NCBI GenBank assembly: GCA_030490835.1
Contig: CM059973.1
Location: forward strand, 88,309,641 to 88,373,640
Direction of reading: 5' to 3'
From: Annona cherimola
Lineage: Eukaryota; Streptophyta; Magnoliopsida; Magnoliales; Annonaceae
Length of the DNA stretch: 64,000 bases
Each line of letters opens with the position of its first letter. Position 1 is the stretch's first letter. The notes beneath the pieces were generated by a model. It was not told the DNA's origin, ran no database searches, and saw only the letters and a list, made by a program, of their open reading frames with translations. The position numbers were made by a program, and so were the translations under genes. Shown one piece after another: positions 1 to 10,601 of this stretch.

Positions 1-494
1 TACCGGCGGTAAATGATCATTGGGCTTTTTATGTTGCCTGCAATTTTACATTTTAAAAAGGTCTAGTATACACAGCAATTCAAACAAATAATAAATTTAG
101 GATTATGATTAATTAAACCGTGTTAAATAAAATTGATTTAATTTAATTTCATCAATTCTCCGACGAAAAGATTCTACAAATTGAATTCGGCAAGACAAGT
201 CCTATTGAATTGTTACTCTTTCTCGTTATTTGTCTAGCCGGATCATCAGCGCCATTCTTTAATCATTATCAAGAGGTGGTTACGATCTGTTTGACCGAGG
301 ACATGTTTGTTACTGTGTCCATTCGTGGTGGGTTGTTAGGGACTTAGGGCCCTTCATTTTAATTAAGCGACGTCTCGTTGCTTGCTTATTCGGCAGGATT
401 TGGTGCCTGTGAATCCAGTTGTATTGACCCGCGTTGGACGCTGTCGCATGCGATGCGTCACTCGCAGGATGGCATTGCAGTTTGCTGAATCGAG
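1..494. other. Intergenic sequence, nothing recognised
   Basis: I see no open frame of note and no repeat family here. Composition is AT-rich up to about 230 and more balanced from 230 to 490. Confidence 0.4.
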
Positions 495-1050
495 CTGTGT
501 TAACCGATCCGGTTAGATAGATTAGAATCTAATCATAATCTTAATTTATTTAAAATATTTTAATTTTAATTTATTTAACTTATTTACAATTCATTTTAAT
601 AAACGGTTGTTAACTAGTTAATAAAAAACAACCTAAAGGTCTAAACTTCTATAGACGATGATATCCCTAAAAAAGGCAAGAGTTTATTTTTGGTCAAGGA
701 AAAATAGTAATAAGACAACAACGGGTAAATGAAATTAGAGACACGGTGGGAAAATAAAAAATAAGTAGCAGGAAGAAGACTTAATTGAAGAAATAATAAA
801 GTAGTTTACATTTATATATATATATAACTTTAATAGGTTAAACAAGCTAAATGGTTTGAACAAGTTAAATTGGTTGAATAGTTTAAACGAGTTAAATGAG
901 TTGAATGGGTTATAAAATCTCAACTCTAATATGTTTATTTAATTAAATAGTTGAAAGGATTAAAGATCATAACACGTTTATTTAAAAATTTTAATCCAAA
1001 TTTATTTATAAATAAATTTGATACACATGTAAATAACCATTAAACCCAGA
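495..1050. repeat. Degenerate copy of the hAT-like element found at 19847-21162
   Basis: The left part (about 495-620) matches the left end of the element in PIE1 intron 12: a gtgttaaccgatccggtta-like start, then repeated atttatttaa blocks and an aaacggttgttaac block. The right part (about 880-1050) matches that element's right end, including the attaaatggttgaa-like stretch and the terminal accattaa(c/a)accc. The middle is shorter than in the PIE1 copy. No target duplication can be recognised, so this is an old copy. An AT-rich foldback half (1060-1245) follows directly. Confidence 0.6.
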
Positions 1051-1059
1051 CTAAATTAC

Positions 1060-1245
1060 AAAAAATATCACTCATTTTTAAAAATAAAAAATAAATATTT
1101 GAAATACTCTAAAAATGGTAAAAATTTATACACATATTAAATACATCTATATTAACAATCTTATAAAGAAATTTTCAACAAAAAATAAATAAATAATAAG
1201 TGTATACATCTAGAGCATTGAGAGCTTGGGAGCATACGACCAATT
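1060..1245. repeat. Foldback family B, half copy (B1)
   Basis: This is the right half of the AT-rich foldback family: an aaaaatggtaaaaatttata core, then cacatattaaatacat, then an outer arm ending in agcatacgacc. The same right half and the same outer arm occur at 6090-6283. The left half is missing where the degraded hAT-like copy abuts it. Confidence 0.6.
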
Positions 1246-1740
1246 CCCGACTGAATCCCGGTCCAGCTCGCGCGTGGGGGCTTACGGGCTGGCGAATCGT
1301 TTCGTGGGATTGAAGGCCTATATATGCGTGGCCGGCACGAGATCAAGGGCGGTTGGCAAGACAGCTGAAATGATGCTATCGTGGAAAATGAAATTCCATC
1401 AATGTCTCCATAATAACTGCTTCGGATCTCACTGCATTCGATCGTTGATGACTTAATGGGCACTTGTGATCCACACAGATTGCGCTTGTGGGTAGCTGCA
1501 TCCACACTTTCCTCGTTCATCGAACCGATGCTCCTGATGAATGATCTTCTTCAGATCTTGAGACACGTGCCCCTAGAAAATTATCACAGCAGGTCCGGTA
1601 TGTTCCGATCCGTAATGGCCAATGCTGGCTGGGTGGGAAGATTATGGGACATTGCATGTGATCGTCTCGTTGACTCGCTGACTCCTACATTTTTTGAATG
1701 AAGTACTTTTTTTTTTTTGTTTACTCACTCTCTTTTTTAA
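1246..1740. other. GC-richer stretch without a recognised gene
   Basis: Short open frames occur on both strands, the longest 119 codons on the minus strand, but none resembles a known domain. A TATATATG at about 1319 is promoter-like. Composition differs from the AT-rich flanks, so this may be a decayed gene or promoter fragment. Confidence 0.3.
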
Positions 1741-2103
1741 GGTTTCATTTGGGAACGCGTAAAACGTTTGAGAAAAAAAGTTTTCTTGTAAAAATATTTA
1801 AAATGGGAAGAAATGATGTAAAATGAGATAGGTAAAACTTCGTTTATATATTAAATAAAATAAATAAGTGTACCGAGAAAAAATTTAAAAATTTAAATAA
1901 TTTTTTATAACAGGATCATTCATCTTTATCTTCTTATATCATTTTTTAAGATTATAATTTATGTATTCAATAATTCCTGACATTGTTATATTTTATCTAT
2001 TTATTTTACGTTTTCTTCTCTCTTATTGTATTATATTTAAATAAATTAAATTTTTTTATCGATGTTATTTTAGCCTCTTGTTTAACCCAACCAAACAAAT
2101 CTA
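1741..2103. other. AT-rich, possibly a strongly decayed MITE
   Basis: The ends (ggtttcatttggg on the left, ccaaccaaacaaat on the right) and internal phrases such as aaaacgtttgag and gaaatgatgtaaaatgagat loosely resemble the Tourist-like family elsewhere in the window. The match is too weak to call a copy. Confidence 0.3.
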
Positions 2104-2690
2104 GGGCATGTTTGTTTACAATAAAGAAAATTTACTCCTTATAACTATACTTTTTTAATTTATTTTTTCACAACTAGGAGACTGATTTTTCAAACCAGTA
2201 TGAAATCTGGCCGGTCCAAAAGCATTTTTTTATTTTTACAATTTTTTATAGACATACTAATTTAGTTATATTTAATATACAAACCAAAATTTACCAAATT
2301 TTTGATATGTGTATATATTTATTTTGTTAAAATATTTTAAATATCCTTGTATTTAAAAATAAAAAAATATATAAAAAATGATAAAAATTTGGTTTATAAA
2401 TTAAATATAACTAGATTAACATGTTTATAAAAAAAATTAAAAATTTTTAACCAGTTTGAAATCATCGAGTTTCGGACCGGTTTGAAATAATTATTCAGCT
2501 ATAACTATTATATTTTTCAATCATTTATACACAACTGTCGTGCAACTGACATGTCAATTGTAATTTTATTTTCTTTACTTGTCATTATTATTTCTACCAT
2601 ATCACATCATTTTATAATAATTCAAATTTTTTAGTTCAAAAAATTTTTATTTAAAATTTTTATCAATTTTCAAATTCACTCTTAGTATAT
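2104..2690. repeat. Tourist-like MITE family A (A2), split by foldback B3
   Basis: The left piece (2104-2175) begins gggcatgtttgttt and runs through cttataactatac. The right piece (from about 2499) resumes with ataactattatatttttcaa and continues through the family's caatcatttatacacaact and tttctttactt phrases. The interruption at 2176-2498 is a foldback family B copy, so that element inserted after this MITE. Confidence 0.6.
2176..2498. repeat. Foldback family B copy B3, nested in a MITE
   Basis: A palindromic AT-rich core carries outer inverted arms built from ttcaaaccagtatgaaat on the left and the complement of atttcaaaccggtccgaaa on the right. These arms differ from those of the other B copies. 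A possible 3 bp duplication (cta) flanks it. Confidence 0.55.
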
Positions 2691-3414
2691 TTTTCTCATT
2701 TTAGTTCTCATCCATTGGACTTTTAAATTATATCACATTACATGGTTTCCGATTTTATATTTTTTTTCGTTCGTTCAACCACTTTAACTTTCTAATTTTC
2801 GATACACTCATTCTCTATATACAATCACTCCACTCCGTGCACTTGAAGCCAAATATTTTTATTTACTGCACATTCTGCTCCATGCACTTCAAGCCGCGCA
2901 GTCTTCAACTTTACGTAAACCAACGTGACAGCCCAGACCATGGGTTAACCCTAATCATGAAGACCTAATCAAGTATGGATCACAAAGTATTCAAATAATT
3001 ATTTGATTTTTAAAAAACGGCAAAGTAGTAAACAACTATTTCATGTAAATAAAATAAATTATACATGATACAATCTACTCAAACGTCATGTTATTGTGAT
3101 ATCGGTAGTGAATAACACATGCAACTGCAGCATTGTTGGTAGACACACGTTTATTCTAACCATATTTTAACATGTTTGAAACCAACTTTTTATTGTAAAA
3201 ACTATATATGCTGTACAAGGCAATCTCATATGGTCACCCGTCACTGAGGTAATTTACAGGCAGTTGTAAAATTTATTTACCTGTTTATTTTATAAATGCA
3301 TGGTCACCACTGAGATTTTGATCTACATGGCATTTTGCAACATTTTAAACTTCTCTATTTTTTTTGTTTTGAAAATCAACAGAATAAACATAAATATATG
3401 TTAATGCGAAAATT
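2691..3414. other. Intergenic sequence, nothing recognised
   Basis: AT-rich DNA without a long open frame. A short direct echo of tgcacttgaagcc and gcacttcaagcc is seen at 2839 and 2885. Confidence 0.4.
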
Positions 3415-3680
3415 GTGTATGATATTTAATAAAACTTTTGAATAAAATGTTGCTGGTAAAAAAGTTTTTAAAGATGGAGAAGTGTTGTGATATAGTAGGA
3501 GTGATGATGGAAGTAAAAAAGATAAAGTTAAAATATATATAATAATTGCCCGAGAAAAGTTACGAAGTAATAATTGGAAAATAAAATAATTATATATAAA
3601 TATATAATAATTATAAAAATAAAAAAAATTTAGATAACAAATTTTACGGAGAAAAGTTTATTGAAAAACAAATGCATCCT
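3415..3680. repeat. Tourist-like MITE family A (A3), minus orientation
   Basis: It contains the family order aaaacttttgaa, gaagtgttgtgatatagtagg, gtaaaaaagataaagttaaa and gaaaagttta. It is diverged, and the terminal repeats have decayed. Confidence 0.55.
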
Positions 3681-4140
3681 AAACAAATCGAAAATTTTGT
3701 CGAATTCCTCATGGGTTAAACTGCGAAACCATCCATTTATTTTTTGATGGCATGAAAGACGTTCGGTTTGAAACCAGTTTGTAATAATTAAGTATGAACT
3801 TCAAAGTAGGTCTTAATACTTTTACAGATAATCCGTAATTCCCGTATTTGAGAGACATGTGTTGCCCATCAGGGTTGGAACTTTTATCTGTAAAAGATGG
3901 ATGCGAAAGAATGAAGGATTTAGTTAAGACAAACAAACAGTAAGACTGAAAGAAGTAATCCACAAAGAATAAATCGTCAACTTAAGAACAAAAAATATAC
4001 TAAGCCTGAAATTAGCCTACTTATTATAAGAAACTCCTATCTTGAACGGGACCAACTCTGAAAATCAAAAATGTTTTCAATAATTAAAATATAGTTTATA
4101 TTTATAAAACCCTAGCAAAAATAATAGCAGAAAATAATTA
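3681..4140. other. Intergenic sequence, nothing recognised
   Basis: AT-rich, with one 84-codon minus-strand frame (3709-3963) that shows no recognisable domain and is probably chance. Confidence 0.35.
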
Positions 4141-4162
4141 AATAATTAAAAATAATGCAGAA

Positions 4163-4530
4163 ATGTATAATAGGCTATTAGAAAATAAAGAACATTTAGA
4201 TGATGAAGTTATTGAATTAAGAAATGAAATAGAATCGTTTAAAATACGATTAGAAAATATGAAAAATTTCGCAAAAGACTTAACCACCCAGTAACTTAGC
4301 ATTACAAAGGTGAGCCATTTAACCGTAACTCTTTAACTTATTCTTTAAAGATGAATTGGTACGAAGCTCATGACATAGTAGATGAAAGAAGAGAACTTTT
4401 AAAAAGAATGAAAAGTCTAGAATTAAAATTTGAAGTAATCAGTAATCTAGAAAAAATAATAGAAAATTTAAATAAAACAATTGATAATATAAATTCACTT
4501 AATCAAATAAACCAATTAGTTAGTCCTTAA
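4163..4530 (+). other. Two adjacent short coiled-coil-like ORFs, possible retroelement remnant
   Basis: An A-rich open frame from 4163 to a TAA at 4292 (43 codons) is followed by a second from an ATG at 4351 to a TAA at 4528 (59 codons). Both would encode short charged helices with heptad-like Leu/Ile/Asn spacing. Codon use is extremely A-rich, unlike the flanks just downstream. Two small helical ORFs in tandem recall the small leading ORFs of plant reverse-transcribing viruses or retroelements. No reverse transcriptase, protease or tRNA primer site is visible nearby. The assignment is inference only, and chance ORFs in AT-rich DNA remain possible. Confidence 0.3.
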
Positions 4531-4540
4531 TTTAAGAAAC

Positions 4541-5336
4541 GGACGCTTCTTTTCTCTCTCGGTTCAGCCCAGTGCAGTGGACAGTTCAGCTTCAGGCCAG
4601 CAACAATCATTGCTACGCGTAAGTGACTAAGTTGGGTTCGGTTCAACTGGACTCGGCATTTTAATTAATAAGGCGGGTGGGTTGGTATAACCCTTCTACC
4701 ACGCTTTAAACACCCAGCCCAACCCAACTTGGTTTAACATAACTGACTTGCACCCCTCACCTCAATCCCTAGCTAATCTAAGCAACAAATTATTATCTAA
4801 ATTTAAATGGCAGGAAGCACACGGAAGAATTGAAATATACGGATTTGTCATTTCTAAGGAGGATGTGTTAGGTTGGGATTTAAGATATACTGCACATTCA
4901 AAGAGCTACTCTATGTATATTTGTCACGAAAAAATATGGTAAAAAATCCAGCACAAAGGCCCAAATGAATTCTTTATCTGTGGCATTGAGCTCATTGCAC
5001 GTTCGCAACTATTCTGGGCCAGGTTTCATTAATTTGGGTTCAACGAGGCAGTGCCTGTTGCGCCCAGGTTTTGCCGATGCCCTCATGCACAACCTTCTCA
5101 TGAATATCAGACCTGGACAGGAACAGAGGGCGAACAAGGGAACGGTTTGCATGACACGCGCCAAACCCAGATTATAATAAGACTGTCCCAAGGGAAATAT
5201 GGACCCCTTGGTTCCCGCCAACCCACTCGTCTATTGTGCCAATCTCCCATACGGTCACAGAAGTCGATGCCCAGCTGTTCTAAGAGGATAGTGTGCAGTG
5301 GGCACGTCCTAATTCAGGTTTACACGCGTCCATAAA
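4541..5336. other. Intergenic sequence with a small foldback
   Basis: At about 4627-4745 the stretch aagttgggttcggttcaac faces ccaacccaacttggttt in inverted orientation, like the subterminal repeats of small hAT elements. The remainder is GC-richer with short frames that I do not recognise. Confidence 0.35.
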
Positions 5337-5490
5337 GGTATGAAAATCAAGGAGACAGGAGAGCATGCATAAGCACGTGGTACACACCCACGAGGGCATG
5401 AAAATCAAGGGGAGAGGAGGGCATGGGTGCCTCGTGGGGGTATGAAAATAAGGGGAGGGGGAGGGCGCATGGGTACGTGACATCACAAGG
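5337..5490. repeat. Degenerate three-copy tandem repeat
   Basis: Three units start with ggtatgaaaatcaagg, ggcatgaaaatcaagg and gggtatgaaaataagg. Each continues into a purine-rich gagg/agcatg segment and an acgtg-containing tail. Unit lengths are uneven, about 46-59 bp. No coding role is apparent. Confidence 0.7.
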
Positions 5491-5884
5491 GTCCTGTTTC
5501 AATCCCCGTTACAATATTCTACATTCCAATTGATCTACCCTATGATTTGTCGTGCTGACATTGTAATCCAATTACCCAGATCTTTGGTGGCGGACACAGC
5601 GAATCAGAAAACAAGCCAAGACCGGAAGACATGGCAGACAGGGTTTCTCCCCTCACACGATGATTTCTTTCTTAACAATATCTGCTTAGTGCCACTATAT
5701 TAAGATGGTCAACATCTGGCAACATCCTGCCCGTTATTTGTCAACAGCCCATTATTTTAAGCCTCCATATCATGAAAGATTACATGAAATTTATTTTGAA
5801 AGCTTGGATCATATTTTGACAGCAATGGCACATGTGCAGCAAAGCCCATGACGACAGGCAGACGGGGTGGATAATGGATTCTGA
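5491..5884. other. Intergenic sequence, nothing recognised
   Basis: No repeat family, RNA gene or convincing open frame is seen. Confidence 0.4.
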
Positions 5885-6283
5885 CGTATGCTACCGTGCA
5901 TACACCCATTTTTTTGAATTTTTTTGAATTTTTTCTATAAAACTATTAATCTAAGTATATTTAACATATGTATCAATTTTTATCATTTTGAAGGTATTTT
6001 AGATATTTATTTTTTATTTTTGAAAGTCAGTAGTATTTTAGTAATTTTAAATTACCTAAAATGCTATTGATTTTCAAAAATAAAAAATAAATATCTAAAA
6101 TGCTTAAAAATGGTAAAAATTTATACACATATTAAATACACCTAGATTAGTAATTTTGTAAAAAAAATTTTAAAAAATAAAAAATACCTAAATTAATAAT
6201 TTTATAAAAAAATTTCAAAAAAAATAAAAACAAATGAGTATATGAGAGCATTGAGCGCTGATGCTCCTGCAGCATACGACCAG
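5885..6283. repeat. Foldback family B copy B2
   Basis: A central palindrome of tagtattttagtaatttt and its complement is flanked by complementary halves with atttattttttatttttga, gtatatttaacatatg and taaaactattaatct. The outer arms are cgtatgct...catacacccat on the left and the complement of atgagtatatg...agcatacgac on the right. The right arm lies directly upstream of the SOUL gene promoter. Confidence 0.7.
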
Positions 6284-6394
6284 TATTCAACCATCGACGA
6301 CTGGTCAAGTTGCGAAGAGAGAGTCACAGTCACCGGGGCGTTTGCGCAGTGTCGAATGTCAGGCACAGAATTGCAATTTCACCTTTTCGACCTC

Positions 6395-6400
6395 TATAAA
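6395..6400 (+). promoter_or_regulatory. TATA box of the SOUL gene
   Basis: ctctataaaacc lies about 70 bp before the chosen ATG at 6466, which allows a leader of roughly 40 bases. It is the best TATA match upstream of the gene. Confidence 0.55.
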
Positions 6401-6465
6401 ACCTGGAATACAAAGACGATCTCGGGCAGGCCGCGGCAGGCAGGCAGGCAGGCTTGTCGAGGAGG

Positions 6466-7809
6466 ATGAAGATGTCATTGGTTCGAACATCTATTTTTCT
6501 TCTTCTCTCTTTTTTCAGTTCTGCTTGGGGAATTGAATCTCCTCAGTTCACTGTCGTGCATTCGGAGTCTGATTTTGAGATAAGGTATTACAGGGAGTCA
6601 GAATGGATGACCGCCACAGTTCGAGGGATTTCCTTCGAAAAAGCAACCAAGGAGGGCTTCCATAGGTAATTTTATCGGACGTCGTTTGGAATTTTTGTGT
6701 TCCTCCATCTTCCCTGGACGACTTATGCGGTCATTGTTTAGGAATTTGTCTGAATGGACAGCTAATGCTGTTTCCGTTGGAAATTGCCTGAATAGATGAA
6801 TGTAGCTGAATTTCTTTAAGAATTCTGATCGACTATGGGCTGCAGCTTCACTTATGTGCTCCTCCGAATTTAAATTCACTCAAGCTATTAAGGCTTAATA
6901 AGGGCGTGTTTAAGCCGTACGAGATTCTTAGATTGAATCTATATCATTATTCTTAAGACAACTTTTTTTATTTTTCAATACAATTTTACTGATTCCCATT
7001 CACATCATTACATTATCATCCCAGTAGCAATCCAAAAATCTTGTATAGTTTGGAACACACCCTAAATAAATAAATAAAACCACTACAAGAACATATAGCT
7101 AGAAGATACGCATATGCCTCAGGCATTCCTAGATTTTAGGCCACGATGGGAGTGCAGCCAGGTGCACTTCTTGCACATGAAAAGGAAATCTATCAGATCT
7201 TGGCAAATTAAACCTTCTTAAAAATTCCTACGTCCGCAACTAGACTGTCTTTGATTCTCCTACGGTACCAACCTTGAAATTGGTTCTGCTTACCAGTATG
7301 TACCAACTTTTACAGTTTGCATACATTTGCTAATTATTTTATTCATTGCACTAAATGCCGGTGTTGTTCTCCTCAGGCTGTATCAATACCTTCATGGTGC
7401 TAACTCTAATTCTTCTCAGTTTGTCAAGACCTCTCCAATTTTAACAAGCATCATCCCAGGGGATCAATCATCAGAATATGTTGTGAAATTATACTTTCCT
7501 GGAAATTTTCACACAGATCCACCAGACCCCCTTCCTAAGCTAAATTTGCAGCTTTCGAAGTGGGGAAATTGCTGTGTCGCTGTTAGGAAGTTCTCTGGTT
7601 TTGCCAGGGACAAAAATATTGGAAAAGAAGCAGATAGTCTATTCACCATCTTGGGAAAAGTTGGTTCCATAGTTTTGGAAGACAATCATGATTACACAAT
7701 CGCACAGTACAATGCTTCATTTCACCTGTCTAGGCGCTTAAATGAAGTCTGGATCAATGTTGTTAGATACACTGAAGGGGCACACCAGTCCGGTGAAGGA
7801 GCATGCTGA
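6466..7809 (+). CDS. SOUL heme-binding family protein, secreted form
   Basis: Two exons, 6466-6665 and 7377-7809, join in frame across a GT-AG intron (AG|G encodes Arg) to give 210 residues, the usual length for plant SOUL proteins. Residues 1-22 are a hydrophobic signal peptide ending near SAWG, so entry into the secretory pathway is likely. Family features in order are the VHSESDFEIRYY start of the fold, FEKATKEGFHRLYQYLHGAN, the PILTSIIPG segment, CVAVRKFSGFARD, and NEVWINV near the C-terminus. Plant SOUL proteins bind heme or porphyrins; the cellular role of this one is unknown. The loop after the FSGFA motif is shorter than in the second copy at 10129. ATG codons at 6466 and 6472 are both possible. 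The intron carries a MITE. Confidence 0.88.
6902..7062. repeat. Short MITE in the SOUL intron
   Basis: A 161 bp element begins GGGCGTGTTTAAG and ends with the inverted ggaacacaccc. It is flanked by TAA on both sides (6899-6901 and 7063-7065). The ends and the 3 bp duplication fit Tourist/PIF-Harbinger MITEs. The internal sequence differs from family A, so this is a second, shorter family. Confidence 0.7.
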
Positions 7810-9255
7810 CATTTGAAGAACTTGCCCAAACATTGGGGATTGCTGCAGCCGTTTTCATCTCTGGGTGGAGGAATGTATTGGATGGAGTGTTCTTGATGAG
7901 GGTCTTTGGGAGGAAATGTATCAGTGGATAGTAATTTTCTTGCTTTGAAATGGTTAGAACAGCCTTAGGTTTGTGCTAGAGTGCTTACTTTATCACTGTA
8001 CATACGTGTTGTTTTCCGATGTTTGCTTTCTCGCTGTTTTAGATATGCGCAAAATATAAGGTATTCGTGTTGAGGTCATTTTGCAAGATGAGGTCATTTT
8101 GCAAGAGTGGGAGCATATCAAGGAGCAGTTAATACCATCTATTTGCCAAAAGAAAATTTTCATGTCAAAGCTGGTGGAACCATGACAAAAAATGAATTTG
8201 TTGAAGAGAATGCTCTACTAGTTGTCTAGTTGTAGGACTAGGAACCAAACTGCCAGATCATTACTTCATGTTTTGGGATGTATGTTTTATCCTGCCTCTG
8301 GTATAGACTGTCCCATGAAAAAATTTTCAATGCCATATAACAAGATGTTTGATTTTCTTAGGATGATAGACATACGAAGAGCAGTTCAATCAACATTTAA
8401 AGGGATTGTCCATGACAGATGTTCTGATGCAATTTTGAATCTTAAGATTTTATTGCGAGTGGCGTCTGGCTATGCTTATGGACAACTTGACCTTTGTTAA
8501 GAAGCATGCTATGTGGAAGTTCAAAATAGTAGCCTGTACCTGATAAGTTGAAAGCTGACTTCGATGTCCATTGAAGTGCACTCCATTCTAATTCTGAAGG
8601 ATCCATGTGAAATTTAAACTTGGGGTCATCATTGCTACCAGCTTCAAGAGTTTATACTTTGTATTGGGAACAAGGCCTTGTTTGGCTATTGCTTATGGAG
8701 AGGTAACATGTGCTTTTGAATAAGCCCCTCCATGATAAATTGAAATGATCATTTAGCCATATGGTGCATAATTATTGCTTTTACTCAATCTTTTGGGAGT
8801 AATTTAATTCATAAAGTAGAATAACAAAAATACCACTTGTACCTGGAGCGTAGAGTAAAATTCTCAGAAGCAAAAGTCTTCCTCCCAAACTGTGGTCAAA
8901 TGAAGTCGAAATCATATGACAACACAATACATATGTACAAGTGTACTTTAAGGTTGACTATCTCTCAATCGAGTAGCATTTTCAGTGCCACGGCGCCTGT
9001 GGCGTCGTGGTACAACATCTAGCAGTCACAGGGGTGAAGCTGGATCGAGTAGTGGTGATAGCAGTCTCCTTGATTTCATGGGAGTATTCACTGAGTAAGG
9101 AAAATAGAAACATTATTGGATATTTGTTTGAATGTTACAGGAAAATTGTTAGAATGTCTGAGGGCCCGACTATAATAACAGTTGAGATGATTGTAAAATA
9201 CCCATAAAAAATAGCATTTTTAGGGTAGAATTAGTGATTACCACCTGATAAGAAA
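7810..9255. other. SOUL 3' region and unrecognised intergenic sequence
   Basis: The first few hundred bases are probably 3' UTR. An aaggccttgtttggctatt sequence at about 8671 resembles a Tourist-type left end, but I found no matching right end. Open frames are short and show no known domain. Confidence 0.35.
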
Positions 9256-9263
9256 GCCATTGG

Positions 9264-9903
9264 TAGGGGTGCAACTCAAGTTCATGAAACTTGGGTTCAC
9301 CTCGACCATAACCTTAATCTTATTTGTAAAACTTAAAACTTAACCCTATTTTTGAAAATCGGGTTTGGGTTGAAATTTATGTTGATGAATTTACATTTTA
9401 TTTAAAAGTGATAAGTTTAGAATTTCATATGAATAAATAATAATAACAAATCATGTAAGTAAACATAATAATATATAATTAGACTACATATTTTTTAAAA
9501 AATAGTAATATAAAGAATATTTGTAGAAAAAATTTAACATCAAAACTAAGATAAAGGAAGAAAATTAATAAGTGTAAAAGTAAATGATAGAAATAAAAGA
9601 TAAATAAAAATAAAAATAATATACTTTATTTATAATAAAATTACAATATGCCAAATATGTATTCAAATATAGATATAATAATATAAAATATGAAAAATAT
9701 AAAGAAATATTGTTTAAATAGTATGTATATAATATATTTTATAATAAATATAAAATGGGAAATTAGGTTCAGGTTCACTTGAACCATAACCCTATTATAT
9801 TTACAAATCGGGTTCGGGTTATGAAAAAGCAAATTCTAACATTGTTCAAAATCGAGTTCGGCGGGCTGGGTTCGGGCTCAACCTGGCCCAAGTTGCATCC
9901 CTA
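9264..9903. mobile_element. Non-autonomous hAT-like element, 640 bp
   Basis: The ends are TAGGGGTGCAACTCAAG and the complement of ggcccaagttgcatcccta. They are flanked by 8 bp direct repeats, gccattgg (9256-9263) and gcctttgg (9904-9911), seven of eight identical. TA-GGG ends plus an 8 bp duplication are the hAT signature. Subterminal gggttcgggtt and aaccataacc(c/t)ta blocks are repeated in inverse orientation near both ends. The interior is AT-rich and has no transposase frame. It lies between the intact and the broken SOUL copies. Confidence 0.8.
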
Positions 9904-10128
9904 GCCTTTGGAATGTATTATTGTTCATTGTAATGAAGTTCCTTTACCATCTTCATTTCTTGTGGATGGTGTCGGACTCAATTATCCCAGGTGCCATCGA
10001 TGTTTTTTTGCAATAAATTCACATGTATCTATTCTACACAGGCTTAGAAGTATTTGTTTCTGTCTTCAGTCTTTCTTGTTGTTGGAGACATCTAACACAT
10101 GAATCTATCTGATTGTTGGTTTCCTCAG

Positions 10129-10601
10129 ATTGTTTTAATACATTGAAGGAGCCAATCTGAATTATTCGAGGATTGCAATGACCGCTCCTGTGCTGACAAG
10201 CATAGTCCCGGGAGCAGGCCCACTGCACTCATCTGAATATGCTGTTCGGTTCTACCTCCCCGCAAAATTCCAGGCTATGCCTCCGACCCCCCTCCCTGAA
10301 CTGGACCTGCACCCTGTCAGATGGGCAGGGCACTGTGTTGCAGTGAGGAAGTTCTCTGGTTTTGCCCGAGACAGCAATGTCGTGGGGGAGGCAGAGAAGC
10401 TTGGCACCAGCTTGAGTCGATCGCCATGGGCAGGTTCTACCACTTCTGAAAGTATCTACCACTTCTGAAAGTATGAATGCCTACTCCATAGCACAGTATA
10501 ATTCCGCTTTCCGCATTATCGGGCGTGTAAATGAAGTGTGGGTGGATATTACAGGGTCAGAATTAGATGATTGTCGACCAAGCAGCTTGGCTACTTACTG
10601 A
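10129..10601 (+). pseudogene. Broken second SOUL copy (exon 2 only)
   Basis: After an acceptor-like ttcctcag, the sequence encodes the SOUL second exon: YIEGANLNYSRI, MTAPVLTSIVPGAGPLHSSEY, CVAVRKFSGFARDSN and, in a shifted frame, NEVWVDI. It carries two lesions. A TAA at 10136-10138 replaces the Gln codon (CAA) that follows Leu-Tyr in the intact gene. A 19 bp tandem duplication, ctaccacttctgaaagtat at about 10437-10475, shifts the frame and gives a stop at 10466-10468. No first exon is found between the hAT-like element and this exon. The sequence is closer to the canonical SOUL consensus than the intact gene is, so it was probably a functional paralogue until recently. Confidence 0.85.

Noticed and set aside
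8661..8830. Tourist-style start ggccttgtttggc
   Set aside because: No inverted right end or target duplication could be found.
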